This document shows, one piece after another, positions 1-9,690 of a stretch of DNA of 64,000 nucleotides; the first letter of the stretch is position 1; each line of letters starts with the position of its first letter. Below the pieces are notes generated by a model. The model worked only from the letters and a program-made list of their open reading frames with translations. It was not told the origin of the DNA and searched no databases. Origin of the DNA: Prorocentrum cordatum (taxonomy: Eukaryota; Sar; Dinophyceae; Prorocentrales; Prorocentraceae); the NCBI GenBank assembly GCA_963575745.1, contig CAUYUJ010009446.1, forward strand, positions 270,586 to 334,585, read 5' to 3'. A program made the translations under genes and the position numbers.

Positions 1-739
1 TCCTGGACGGCTCAGCTTCGCAGCCAGGGAACCCTCCCCGGGGCTCGACCCGTTGCCCTCCCCAGGCAAACCCTTCCAGCCTGCCCTTGCCCTTCTCCCT
101 CCCTCCCCCCCCCGCCCTCCGCATCCTCCCCTGTCGCCAAAAACTACTGGGGAGGCGTGGGCATTCCTCCTGGACGGGCTGCGGAAGAGGCTGCGCGCGG
201 ACCCGCAGGCGGGCGCGGCGAACGGGGGCCAGGCTTTGCCACCTCATCTTGCGTTGCTCTCTCTCCCCCTGGAGTTCTCCGCCCCCCTCCTCATTCTGCT
301 CCTCCTCCCCCTCCTCCTCCTGCGCCTACCGCTCCTCCTGCTCCTCCTCCTGCTCCTCATCATCCGCGCCTCGTCCTCCGACACGGAGGTGAGAGGCCCG
401 CCGCGTCAGGCGTGAATGGGATAATCCACGGCACCGACGCTCGCTCGTCCTGCTGCTCCTCCTGGGCCGCCGTGGGACGTTCCGATGCATCTTCCGGCCC
501 GCGAGAAGGGGTACACGATTCCGATCCCCTCTTGAAGGACCTCCGGGGCCTGCGACCAGTCTGGGCGGAGGCCAGGCGGGGTACCGATTCACGGGGGGCG
601 GGGCGAGGGCTGCAAGAAAAAGGGCCCCACAGGGGCCCCTGGGGCCCGAAGGTGGACGATTCTTGACCGCTGGTCTCCATGTGTCAGTATTCACCCCCTC
701 CCTCACCCGACCGGCGACAAACCTGGGCCAACGCCGACC
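1..739. other. No supported gene; C-rich and TCC-rich sequence
   Basis: I see no gene here. Overlapping frames stay open only because of C-rich and (TCC)n tracts around 280-360. The stretch 165-240 reads in one frame as an exon-like peptide (LLDGLRKRLRADPQAGAA), but it has no recognisable family or clear splice partners. Confidence 0.5.
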
Positions 740-1390
740 CCTCCCGCCACCCCTTGCAAAACACGATGCGAAATGCATTTTGCACCAAAATCTAGGTCAG
801 GCGCGGACGCTCTGCGATCGCTTCGCATGTGTGTTTGACAACGACGGCGGGGGGCCAGCATATTGCCTGCCATGTGCAATGCCAACACCCCCCACCATCC
901 CTTACAACAAAGACAATACCTGGTTCACTTTGCACCAGAATCAGAAACATGCGCGGACGCCCGGCGATCACTTTGCCTTGGTTTTTGTTCGGGGGCCGGC
1001 ATGTTGCCAGGCGTGTGCAACGCCAACACCCCCCAACCATCGCTGGCACAAGAGCAATACAACGTCCGTGTTTCACCAAAAATGTGGATCATGCGCGGAC
1101 GCCCCGCGATCACTCTGCATCTGTTTTTGACGAGGACGGCGGGGGGGCTGGCTCATTGCCTGCTGTGTACAGGCCTACCGTCCCTTTTAACACAAAGTTT
1201 GCTTTGCCAGGGGCGGCGGGGGGGCGGCGGCACATTGCTCGCTGTGCACATGTCCATCATGCATGCCACAAACAGGTGCAAAGTGACTGCGGGTACACAC
1301 CCCCGCACCAAGGCGCCATGCTCGCGCACCCGCCGTCACTCTTCATGGATTTTCGACGTGGACGGTGGTGGGGTCGACATCTTGCCTAAT
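740..1390. repeat. Diverged tandem repeat, unit about 145-150 bp
   Basis: The block CACCA(A/G)AAT...GCGCGGACGC..(C/G)GCGATC.CTT..ACGGCGGGGGG..CATTGCCTGC...GCCAACACCCCCC recurs from about 784, 933 and 1075, with a fourth, more diverged and more widely spaced copy from about 1305. Frames through it are open by chance and shift between copies, so it is satellite-like and not coding. A short GTGGCGCACCTG tract follows at 1390-1460. Confidence 0.75.
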
Positions 1391-1811
1391 GTGGCGCACC
1401 TGATGCGCGTGGCGCACCTGGCGTGTGCGGCGCACTTCGCAGGCTTCGCGCACCTAGCTGGCGTCTGCATTGGTTCCCGCTGGTTGTCGATGGCGGCCCC
1501 TGCCTGCGCTGAGACGCTGGGTGCTGCTTCTGTAGTGGGAGGGCGGAATGGAGTGAGCGAGGCAGCTTGCGGCGTTTTCGCTGGGAACTTACCCCCCCCC
1601 ACACACACACACCTCTCCTTTCCACCCATCCCTCTGGCTCGATCTCGTCGAGCCCAACGCCTGGCCATACCAGTGTGAGTGGGGGGGTCTTTTCGCGTTT
1701 GCTAGATACTGATAGGGGTCCTCTTTTTTGTTTCTCCTCTTTTTCCCCATATCCCAAGATGGGGTTCTTGGTATTCCCCATATCCTAAGTATGGGGTTCT
1801 TGTTATTGGCG
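1391..1811. other. Gene-free spacer with shared block-edge motif
   Basis: No coding signal. Around 1740-1800 are two copies of CCCCATATCC(C/T)AAG.(A)TGGGGTTCTTG, with a third near 2045-2070. The reverse complement of this motif reappears near 23740-23775 beside a minisatellite of the same type, so it marks one edge of a composite repeat. Confidence 0.5.
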
Positions 1812-2250
1812 GACCGCGCCGGAAGAACAGTCAGTCAGTCAGAACACCTCACCTCACCTCCCTCACTCAGACTCACTCAGACTCACTCAGACTCACTCAT
1901 CACTCTGACTCACTCATCAGTCAGACTCACTCATCATTCAGACTCACTCATCATCACCCAGACTCACTCATCACTCAGAGTCACTCATCACTCAGACTCA
2001 CGCATCACTCAGACTCACTCAGACTAGTTCTGAGTGATGACTGAGTGGGGTTCTTGTTTCCCATATCCTAAGACTCAGTCATCTCTCAGACTTACTCATC
2101 ACTCAGACTCACTCATCAACCAGACTCACTCATCACTCAGACTCACTCACCACTCAGACTCACTCATGCTCAGCTTTTCATTCAGAGTTAGTCATCACTT
2201 AGACGGCCCCGAGAATAACTCATCACTCAGACTCGGTCCACTCATCAGAT
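1812..2250. repeat. CTCACTCATCACTCAGA minisatellite, block 1
   Basis: Short tandem units of ACTCACTCATCACTCAG run from about 1860 to 2230. They are preceded by GACCGCGCCGGAAGAACA, a motif that also precedes the related tract at 2990. The array ends in GTCCACTCATCAGATGACTCACACACACACTGATG, which is repeated almost exactly at 3147-3185. These matches define the tract as the head of a tandemly duplicated composite block. Confidence 0.85.
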
Positions 2251-2575
2251 GACTCACACACACACTGATGTTGAGGATGTCTCAGGCGATTCTGTGGCTT
2301 CAGCACTCCTAAGGGGGGCGGCGGGGGGTGGTTTCACGGGGTCCCGTTCGCGGAATTTTGTGGGGATGTCTCAAGCGGTTTTGGTTTTTTCTCCTTCAAC
2401 ATGTTTCGTTTTCGGAGCAGATTTGGAGGATGTCTCAGGCGATTCGCTGGTTTCAGCACTTAAGGAGGGTGGCGGGGGGTGGTTTCACGGGGTGCCGTTC
2501 GCGGAATTTTGTGGGGATGTCTCAGGCGGTTTGGCCATTTTCTCTTCCAACATGTTTCGTTTTCGGAGCAGATTT
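2251..2575. repeat. Two ~150-bp tandem units, block 1
   Basis: Two copies of a unit of about 150 bp. Landmarks are GAGGATGTCTCAGGCGATTC, AAGG.GG.GGCGGGGGGTGGTTTCACGGGGT, TTCGCGGAATTTTGTGGGGATGTCTCA and TTTCGTTTTCGGAGCAGATTT. The same unit recurs at 3187-3700 and 5925-6540. Reading frames in it are not conserved. Confidence 0.85.
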
Positions 2576-2841
2576 AGAGGAAGAGGAGGAGGAGGCAGGA
2601 GGAAGAGGAGGAGGAGGAGGAAGAGGAGGAGGAGGAGGAGGAAGAGGAGGAGGAGGAGGAAGAGGAGGAGGAGGAGGAGGATGATGATGAGGAGGAGGAG
2701 GAAGGGAGGAGGAGGAGGCTGGGAGAGGAGGAGGAGGACGAGGCAGGGGAGGAGTAGGAGTAGGAGTAGGAGGAGGACGAGGAGGAGGACGATGATGAGG
2801 AGAAGGAGGCGAGCATGAGCACGAGTAGGAGCAGGAGAAAG

Positions 2842-2897
<56 letters not shown>

Positions 2898-2925
2898 GTG
2901 ATGCTGGTGATGATGATGGTGGTGG

Positions 2926-2970
<45 letters not shown>
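2576..2970. repeat. (GGA)n then (GAT)n trinucleotide microsatellites
   Basis: GGA/GAG repeats with scattered interruptions run from 2578 to about 2840. An almost pure GAT array follows from 2843 to 2968. The predicted poly-Met, poly-His and poly-Ser proteins are artefacts of the repeat. Confidence 0.95.
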
Positions 2971-3186
2971 CCGCGCCGGAGGAACACAGGAACACCCTCA
3001 CCTCCTCTGACTCACTCATCACTCAGACTCACTCATCACTCGGACTCAGTCATGACTCAGACTCACTCATCACTCAGACTCACTCATCACTCTGACTCAC
3101 TCACCACTCAGACTCACTCGTACTTGTACTCATACATTCACTACACTCACTCAGGTCCACTCATCGGATGACTCACACACACACTG
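2971..3186. repeat. CTCACTCA minisatellite, block 2
   Basis: Begins with the block-head motif (ACCGCGCCGGAGGAACA, 2970-2986) and repeats the CTCACTCATCACTCAGA units. It ends with the same GATGACTCACACACACACTGATG junction as block 1. Confidence 0.85.
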
Positions 3187-3720
3187 ATGTTGAGGATGTC
3201 TCAGGCGATTCGCTCGTCTCAGCACTCTAAGGGGAGCGGCCGGGGGTATCTCACTCGGTCCCGTTCGCGGAATTTTGTGGGGATGTCTCAAGCGGTTTGC
3301 TTGTTTTCTGTCCCAACATCCTTCGTTTTCGGAGCAGATTCGGAGGATGTCTCGAGCGATGCGCTCATTTTCACGTTCCTAAGGGGAGCGGCGGGGGGTA
3401 TTGCACTCGGCCCCTTTCGCGGGATTTTGTGGGGATGTCTCGAGCGGTGTGCCTGTTTTCTGTCCCAACATCCTTCGCTTTCGGAGCAGATTTGGAGGAT
3501 GTCTCGAGCGAGGCGCTCCTTTTCACGTTCCTAAGGGGAGCGGCGGGGGGGTATTGCTCTCGGCCCCTTTCGCTGGATTTTGTGGGGATGCCTCGAGCGG
3601 TGTGCCTGTTTTCTGTCCCAACATCCTTCGCTTTCGGAGCAGATTTGGAGGATGTCTCGAGCGAGGCGCTCATTTTCACCTCCCAGGTGGGCCAGATTTT
3701 GAGGATGTCTCGATCGGTTT
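3187..3720. repeat. ~152-bp tandem units, block 2
   Basis: GAGCAGATT(C/T)GGAGGATGTCTC recurs at about 3333, 3485 and 3637, a period of about 152 bp. These units differ from block 1 in reading TCGAGCGAGGCGCTC in place of TCAGGCGATTCG. Block 3 shares that variant, so blocks 2 and 3 are closer to each other. Confidence 0.9.
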
Positions 3721-3754
3721 GCTTGTTTTGGTGGCCAGGCTCGTGGGCGCAGAT

Positions 3755-4020
3755 TCTTCTCAGGATGCCACAGGAGGCTCCAACAGGCTCCAGGAGGCAC
3801 CAGGAGACCACATGAGGTCCCAGGAGGCATCAGGAGGCCACAGAAAGACTCAAGAGGCCACAGGATGTCCCAAGAGGCTCCAGGAGGCCCCAGGAAGCTC
3901 CGGTAGGCCTCAGGAAACCACAGGAGGCAAGGCAACAGGAAGCGCCAGGAGGCCTTCGGAAGGCAACAGGAGGCCCCGAGAGGCCCCAGGAGCAGGAGGC
4001 CTCAGAAGGCAACAGGAGTG
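3755..4020. repeat. CAGGAGGC(C/T)C minisatellite, block 2
   Basis: Short units of CCACAGGAGGCTC or CCAGGAGGCCC. The array is nearly identical to 6555-6835 in block 3. Related tracts lie at 5455-5545 and 7085-7195. Confidence 0.9.
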
Positions 4021-4244
4021 GCTCCAATCCCATGTGTTTTACGTATGCTCCTATCGATTGGGCCTCACCTGGAGCACGATTCTTTGATGTTATACGTATG
4101 TTTCTATAGATTGTCCTTCTCCTGTGTACACAATCCTACATGTTTTACTTATGTTCCTATATATTGGGCCTCTCCTGGGGCACGAGTCCTTGGTGTTTAC
4201 GCGTGTTCCTATAGATTGCCCTTCTCCTGTGGCTCTAATCCGCA
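4021..4244. repeat. TTCCTATAGATTGGGCCTCTCC tandem units, block 2
   Basis: Units built from TTTTACGTATG, TTCCTATAGATTG(GG)CC(T)CT(C/T)CTG and GAGCACGA recur every 60-80 bp. The array ends in GTGGCTCTAATCCGCA (4229-4244), which is the 5' copy of the target duplication of the retrogene that follows. The uninterrupted counterpart is 6836-7085. Confidence 0.85.
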
Positions 4245-4256
4245 TTTTGGCTCAAG
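4243..4256 (+). other. Truncated relict spliced leader
   Basis: CATTTTGGCTCAAG matches the last 14 bases of the 22-base dinoflagellate SL. Its first two bases overlap the target duplication, so the leader was cut short at integration or during reverse transcription. A weaker second copy (TCCTGGCTCAAG, 10 of 12 matching) lies at 4281-4292 and could be an older leader from an earlier retroposition cycle. Confidence 0.85.
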
Positions 4257-4343
4257 CGTTCGCACGGCCGTCGCCCCGCGTCCTGGCTCAAGGGTCCGCC
4301 TCTGGCGAAAGCCTATCGGCGCGGCCCTTCGCCCGTGGCGCGG

Positions 4344-5207
4344 ATGGCGGCGCCTAGAGGGGCTTGGTCGGCCCGCGACGCCGCCCTCGTGGTTGAGGCG
4401 GCGGTCCGCGGGGCCGTCTCTGCGAGTGCGCCGCGGCGCACGGTCGCGGCGGTGGCGCGGTCGGCTGTGTCGGCCACCCTTTTCGGGGTGGGCCGCGGGG
4501 CCGAGGGCGCCGTGCCGCCGCCGCCCGCTGCTGCTGCTGGTGTTGCTCGCCCTGGTCCTCCTGACCGAGCTGGTGCTGCTGGAGCTGACCCTGCGGCGCG
4601 AGCCGCGAAGCGCCGCCGCCGCCGCCAGCGCCGTGCTGCGCGGCGAGCGGCCGCTCAGGAGGAGAACAACATTGTCGTGGAGGTGGTGCCCGCTGGGGCG
4701 GTCGCTGGAGCTGCCGCTGGTGCAGCTGCTGTTGCGGCTGCAGCGGCGGCCACCGCCGACGTTGACATGGACGACCTCGATGACGAGTGGGCGGACGACG
4801 TTCGTCGGGCCGCCTCGGGTGCGGCGGCGGCGGATCCCGCTGGAGTGGGAGGAGCTGCCGCCCCTGCCTGGCCGCGGAGGCGCAGGCGGAGGCCCGAACA
4901 CGCCCCTGGGCGCGAGGGCCGGTGGGTCGTGGACGCGGAGGGCGCTGGCGCGGCCGGCGCGGCCGCGGGCACGGTGCTGGCACTCGCGAGGGACCCGGGG
5001 GCAAAGGGGCTGGCGGACGCGACGGTGGCGGCGGCGGAGCCTGGCGGCGGAGCTGCTGCCTCGGGCGCGGCGGCGGGGGCGGCGGCTGCCCTCGAGGACG
5101 CGTTCGCCGCGGCGGACGGCGTCCTGCGGAGGGCGGCCGATTGGCGCCCCGAGGCGAGCGACGACCTTCGGCGCATGCTGGAGGCCGTCCGCTGGCACCC
5201 CGCCTAG
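4344..5207 (+). CDS. Intronless Ala/Arg-rich hypothetical protein in the retrogene
   Basis: An open frame of 287 codons starts at ATG 4344 and ends at TAG 5205-5207, inside the retroposed unit. The protein starts MAAPRGAWSARDAALVVEAA. It is rich in Ala and Gly, has a basic stretch (AAKRRRRRQRRAARRAA, about residues 86-102), then NNIVVEVVP and an acidic patch (DVDMDDLDDEWADD, about residues 139-152), and ends in a helical tail (DDLRRMLEAVRWHP). I see no family domain or signal peptide. The basic stretch could direct nuclear import, which is inference. Downstream, another frame reads GFAFEVGGGQGFLFLVAADP at about 5267-5326; if that was once the C-terminus, a frameshift has shortened this copy. 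Function unknown. Confidence 0.55.
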   Translation: MAAPRGAWSARDAALVVEAAVRGAVSASAPRRTVAAVARSAVSATLFGVGRGAEGAVPPPPAAAAGVARPGPPDRAGAAGADPAARAAKRRRRRQRRAARRAAAQEENNIVVEVVPAGAVAGAAAGAAAVAAAAAATADVDMDDLDDEWADDVRRAASGAAAADPAGVGGAAAPAWPRRRRRRPEHAPGREGRWVVDAEGAGAAGAAAGTVLALARDPGAKGLADATVAAAEPGGGAAASGAAAGAAAALEDAFAAADGVLRRAADWRPEASDDLRRMLEAVRWHPA

Positions 5208-5395
5208 GCCCTGCGGGCTGGCCCGCCCTTGGCGCGGGCGGCCGCGGCGCGGGCCCTCCTCCCTCGGCTTCGCGTTCGAGGTCGGCGGCGGGCAGGGCTT
5301 CCTCTTCCTCGTGGCGGCGGACCCCGAGGTGGAGGTGGTGGATCCGTGCGTTGCGCACGGGGAGCTTTGTGTACAAAAAGTGGCTCTAATCCGCA

Positions 5396-5779
5396 ATGTT
5401 TTATGTACGTCTGTTGCTATAGATTGGGCCTCTCCTGGGGCACGACACCTCCCTGGGAGGTCCCAGGAGGCCCCAAGAGGCTCCTGGAGACCCCAGGAAG
5501 CTCCAGTAGGTTTCAGGAGGCCCCAGGAGGCCCCAGGCTCATGCACAAAGACGCGCTCGTACTACTGAGGCTCATTCACACTCCAATTCATTCGCAGTTA
5601 GATGTATGTCCAGACCGTCACAACTGAAGCCCGTGTATATTCGACAGCTCTTGCGCTTAGACAATCACGGCGGACAGGTCCATGCGAATAGATGCACATA
5701 TGGGGAGCTCCACGCAGTGAGTAATTATTTGGATTCCTCCTACTCCTCCTCCTTCTTCTCCTTCTCCTCCCCTCCTCCT
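5396..5779. repeat. 3' part of block 2, including a ~190-bp single-copy-like tail
   Basis: After the retrogene the block resumes with AATGTTTTATGTACGTCTGTTGCTATAGATTGGGCC and a short CCCAGGAGG tract. A ~190-bp segment from CTCATGCACAAAGACGCGCTCG to CACGCAGTGAGTAATT (5537-5728) follows. The same tail, with scattered mismatches, is at 7195-7383. No gene. Confidence 0.85.
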
Positions 5780-5924
5780 CATACCCAGACTTACTCATGC
5801 ACAGACTGACTCACACTCAGACTTACTCATACCCAGACTTACTCACACAAAATTACTTTTACTCAGACCTACTCATACTCAGACCTACTCCTACTCAGAT
5901 TTATTCATGGTGAGACTCACGCAC
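5780..5924. repeat. ACTCATACCCAGACTT minisatellite, block 3
   Basis: Units of ACTCA(T/C)AC(T/C)CAGACTTACTCATAC, a variant of the tracts heading blocks 1 and 2. This marks the start of the third composite block. Confidence 0.8.
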
Positions 5925-6545
5925 GCCCCGTTCGCGGCCGTTTTGTGGTGATGCCTCAAGCGGTTTGCTTGTTTTCTGTCCTGGCATCCTTGGCTACCAG
6001 AGCAGATTGTGAGGATGTTTCAGGCGGGGCGCTGGTTTCAGCTCCCCCTGAGGGGAGCCGCCAGGGGTTATCTCACGGTCCCGTTCGCGGCCGTTTTGTG
6101 GGGATGTCTCAAGCGGTTTGCTTGTTTTCTGTCCCAACATCCTTCGCTTTCGGAGCAGATTCGGAAGATGTCTCGAGCGAGGCGCTCATTTTCACATCCC
6201 TAGGGGAGCCGCCAGGGGTTATCTCACGGTCCCGTTCGCGGCCGTTTTGTGGGGATGTCTCAAGCGGTTTGCTTGTTTTCTGTCCCAATTTCCTTCGCTT
6301 TCGGGGCAGATTTGAAGGATGTCTCGAGCGAGGCGCTCATTGTCACCCCCCTAAGGGGAGCCGCCAGGGGTTATCTCACGGTCCCGTTCGCGGCCGTTTT
6401 GTGGGGATGTCTCAAGCGGTTTGCTTGTTTTCTGTTCCAACATCATTCGCTTTCGGAGCAGATTTGGAGGATGTCTCGAGCGAGGCGCTCACTTTTCGCC
6501 CCCAGGTGGGCCAGATTTTGAGGATGTCTCGATCGGTGGCCAGAC
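5925..6545. repeat. ~152-bp tandem units, block 3
   Basis: Four units with GAGCAGATT..GA(G/A)GATGT at about 6001, 6153, 6305 and 6457, a period of 152 bp. Internal wording (AGGGGAGCCGCCAGGGGTTATCTCACGGTCCCG) is homogeneous within the block but differs from blocks 1 and 2, which suggests local unit homogenisation. Confidence 0.9.
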
Positions 6546-7385
6546 TCGTGGGCACAGATTCTCTTCAGGATGCCACAGGAGGCTCCAACAGGCTCCAGGA
6601 GGCACCAGGAGACCACATGATTTCCCAGGGGGCATCAGGAGGCCACAGAAAGACTCAAGAGGCCACAGGATGTCCCAAGAGGCTCTAGGAGGCCCCAGGA
6701 AGCTCCGGTAGGCCTCAGGAAGCCACAGGAGGCCGCAGGAGGCCAGAGGAAGCGCCAGGAGGTTTCGGAAGGCAACAGGAGGCCCCGAGAGGCCCCAGGA
6801 GCAGGAGGCCTCAGAAGGCAACAGGAGTGGCTCCAATGCCATGTGTTTTACGTATGCTCCTATAGGTTGGGCCTCACCTGGAGCACGAATCCTTGATGTT
6901 TCACGTATGTTTCTATAGATTGTCCTTCTCCTGTGTACTTATGTTCCTATAGGGCCTCTCCTGGGGCGCGAGTCCTTGGTGTTTTACGCGTGTTCCTATA
7001 GATTGCCCCCTTCTCTTGTGGCTCCAATCCGCAATGTTTGATGTACGTCTGTTGCTATAGATTGGGCCTCTCCTGGGGCACGAATCCTCCCTAGGAGGTC
7101 CCAGGAGGCCCAAGAGGCTCCCAAGAGGTCCCTGGAGGCCCCAGGAAACCCCAGTAGGTTCAGGAGGCCCCAGGAGGCCCCAGGAGGAACCAGGCTCATG
7201 CGCAGAGACGCGCTCGTACTACTGAGGCTCATTCACACTCCAATTCATTCTCAGTTAGATTCATGACCAGACCGTCACAATTGAAGCCCGTTTCTATTTG
7301 AAAGCTGTTGCGCCTATACATTCACGGCGGACAGGTCCGTGCGAATAGATGCACATATGGGGAGTTCCACGCAGTGAATAATTTG
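6546..7385. repeat. Rest of block 3; carries the empty insertion site
   Basis: Contains a CAGGAGGCC minisatellite (6555-6835), ATAGATTG units (6836-7085), a second CCCAGGAGG tract (7090-7195) and the 190-bp tail (7195-7383). GTGGCTCCAATCCGCA at 7018-7033 is the unoccupied counterpart of the retrogene target site at 4229-4244 and 5380-5395. Confidence 0.9.
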
Positions 7386-7805
7386 CTTTTTCCCCCTAGG
7401 CTGGCGATGAGCCTTCGCAGCGTCCACAGCGTTCCAGCGTGTCCTCCCCTAGCAAGCAGCGCCCGAGGAAGGTAGGGGGGGCGCAGCAGGGCGCCGCGCG
7501 TTCAGGAGTGGGGCCGCGCGGACGGGCAAAGGCCCACAGGTGGGGCCCAGTGGAGTGGGACCGCGTGGTTGCGGTGCAGTCAGCTGGGGTGGGCGCAAGC
7601 GGGGGGGCAACAGCCGAAGAAGCAGAAGAAGAAGAAGAAGAAGAAGAAAAAGGGAAAGGCGTTTGGGTCTTTTCGTGCACCGTGTCGGCCCGCGGTGGCA
7701 GCTCAGGGGCTACTTAAGAGCCCCTCCAGGGCCACTTGCCTGCACTCCTCGATCTCCTACGCTGTGTTCAGGGGGAGAAGAAGCGGCGTAAACATAAACT
7801 GTGGG
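7386..7805. other. No supported gene
   Basis: Mixed GC-rich sequence with a GAAGAA tract (7615-7655). Frames on both strands are open but show no family motif. Confidence 0.5.
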
Positions 7806-7935
7806 GGGGCCCGCGCGGATTTCTTGGGTCGGCGCTGGGTCCTCCCTCCCTGGGGCGCGGAGCGCGCCATTGGCGGCGCCGGAGCCGCCGCCAGGGGGGT
7901 CCAGCGCAGATCAAAGAAATCCGAGCAGAGCTCCA
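7806..7935. repeat. Short inverted-repeat (foldback) element
   Basis: The left arm (about 7808-7838, GCGGATTTCTTGGGTCGGCGC) is the near-perfect reverse complement of the right arm (about 7905-7933, GCGCAGATCAAAGAAATCCG). The ~70-bp centre is itself palindromic (GGCGGCGCCGGAGCCGCCGCC). The right half, GGCGCCG..GCCGCCAGGGGG.GTCCA.CGC..ATC.AAGAAATCCG, is found again at about 41753-41808, so the piece is dispersed. It resembles a non-autonomous foldback or MITE-like element. Confidence 0.6.
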
Positions 7936-8212
7936 ACAGTTTATGTTGATGCCGTTTGTCCTTCCCGTGCGCAAGCGCAGGAGATCGAGGATTGCAGGTA
8001 AGTGGCCCTGGAGGGGGGTTCAGTGGCCCCCGAGCTGCCACCGCGGGCCCAACAGGTGCACCCACGCTCACTGCACCCCCGTTATAACGAACGCCCGAGC
8101 AGTGCCGCCGAAAGGAGGAGTTGCTCTCGGGTTCGGAAGGGGCTCGCGCTTCCTTGGGTCCTTGCATGGTTGTTCCTCCAGCGTTCCTCGCGCGATTACA
8201 TTCAGGGGCAAC
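7936..8212. other. No supported gene
   Basis: GC-rich, without conserved protein motifs or repeats that I can identify. Confidence 0.5.
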
Positions 8213-8402
8213 GATAGGGGAGGAATAGGCATAGGGGGGGATGCATTGACACGCAATCGCCCATTGGTCGCCGATAGGGGAACGATAGCCCCAACCTGCC
8301 CAGGAAGGTGCGGATTCGCTATCGGGGGCCTATCGCCGATCTATCGGCGATGTATCGCCGATTCCAGGTCGATGCATCCCCCATATGCCTATCCCCCTCT
8401 TT
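8213..8402. repeat. 190-bp imperfect hairpin
   Basis: The left arm (8215-8250, ...GGAATAGGCATAGGGGGGG then ATGCATTGAC) pairs with the right arm (8368-8400, GTCGATGCATCCCCCATA then TGCCTATCCCCCTCT) over about 33 bases with few mismatches. The interior contains further complementary words (CGATAGGGG, CTATCGGGGGCCTATCG, CGCCGATCTATCGGCGATGT), so the whole piece could fold into one long stem. Confidence 0.65.
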
Positions 8403-9170
8403 CGTGGCCCCTCATAAATGCTTCTGGACCCACGAAGGGGCTTTGTTCCTTCTTCGGCGTACCCGATGGCAGCACGATGCCTGTAGAGTCTCGTGGTGGT
8501 GAGTGCGAAGTTCGCCAGAGTTTCGCAGCGGTGGAATGTGCTTTGTCACTTTTCATCGTGCGTCGGCTTCTGGTGGTGGACACGGGCGCTTGCACACGGT
8601 GGGCCTGGGGCTTCGGCATCTAAGGCGAAGCGGCCGTAAGTATACGTGGTGCGCGAATAAAGTCGTAGGATGCAAACCAGGGGCAAGATCCATGACCACA
8701 GCCTGGATTTGTCCGACTTCCCTCCTCTGCCCTATGCCGTCTCGGATTGTCAGGCCCTTCAGCTAACAAGCAATCAGCGATCCTCAATTTGAAGAGATAG
8801 CCTCAGGCTTCATACCAGGCTGTTGTGACCGTAGTCCGTGCATGTGGTACCGCGGCGTATTCGGAGGACCCCAGTTCTTGTTCTATGGGCCCAGCTTCAG
8901 GCTTCAGCGACGATCAAGCTCTCCACCTAGCGATCGCAGACTGGCGGAATCTGGTGTCAGCAAGATGTAAATAAACAGAAGCATGTGTGATATTCCCATT
9001 GGGAGGAACATTCGGGTACCTCCCGTCTGACTTGTGAAATTGTTTTTTACGCTTCCGTGGTTGATCATGGCGCTCGGCAATCGGCTGGCGGCTATCCCAG
9101 CTTCTTGATCACAGCTTCAGGCTTCAATGCGCTGTGTGAGAAGTCGGTGTTGTCTGCTGGGGAGGGAGGG
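8403..9170. other. No supported gene
   Basis: Moderate-GC sequence without conserved frames; nothing recognised. Confidence 0.5.
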
Positions 9171-9690
9171 ATGGGGGGAGGGAGGGAGGGAGGGAGGGAG
9201 GGAGGAGGTCAGAGAGCGGGCGGAGGGAAGACCCCTGCCCTCCCTGTGTCCCCCCCCCCCTCTTTCCCCTCCCTCTGTCTCCCCTCCATCCCTGTCCCGT
9301 CCACCCTTCCCCTGTCCCCCCTCCCCTCCTTCCTGTCCCTTCCCCTTGCCCCCCCCCCCCCCCCCAATGGTCACTGCACCCCCTCTCCTTCTGCCCCCCC
9401 GAACCTCTGCCCCCCTGCCCTCCGCTTCTAGCCTGCGCCCCCTCCCTTTTCAACCCTCCCCCTCTCTCTGCCCCCTCTTTCCGGCAGCCCCATCTGACTT
9501 AGCCTCCGTCCTCAATCCCTCTGCCCCCTCTTGGCCTTTGTCCCCCATGCCCTCCTCCCTGCACCGCCTTCCCCCAATCTCCTTCAAACAAGCAACAGCG
9601 CCCCCCCATGTTCCTCTCTCTCTCCGCCATCTGTCCCCTGTGCCCCCATCTCCCCCTCTTCCCCCCTCCCCCCTCCGGGTCTCGGAGAGA
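9171..9690. repeat. GGGA and C-rich (CCCCTCC) low-complexity tracts
   Basis: A pure (GGGA)n run lies at 9171-9206. It is followed by about 450 bp of C/T-rich strand with poly-C runs (for example 9350-9365). Confidence 0.85.

Larger units (their letters stand above)
4229..5395 (+). mobile_element. Processed SL-bearing retrogene with 16-bp target duplication
   Basis: The 16-mer GTGGCTCTAATCCGCA occurs at 4229-4244 and again, identical, at 5380-5395. The inserted DNA starts with the 3' part of the dinoflagellate spliced leader and ends in a short A-run (ACAAAAA, 5373-5379) just before the second copy. The corresponding position in the neighbouring duplicated block (7018-7033, one mismatch) has no insert and runs straight into AATGTTTGATGTACG, as the 3' flank does here. 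Together these are the marks of LINE-type retroposition of a trans-spliced, polyadenylated mRNA, which happened after the blocks had duplicated or in only one of them. Confidence 0.88.

Noticed and set aside
2522-3022. Poly-Ile, poly-His, poly-Ser and poly-Met proteins over trinucleotide arrays (also at 34.2, 39.4, 45.6, 57.4 and 63 kb)
   Set aside because: They are direct translations of microsatellites in all frames, with no flanking domain.
4018-5568. A 516-codon + strand frame across the retrogene
   Set aside because: It starts in tandem repeats, crosses both target duplications and ends in flanking repeat. The frame from 4344 stays inside the retroposed unit.
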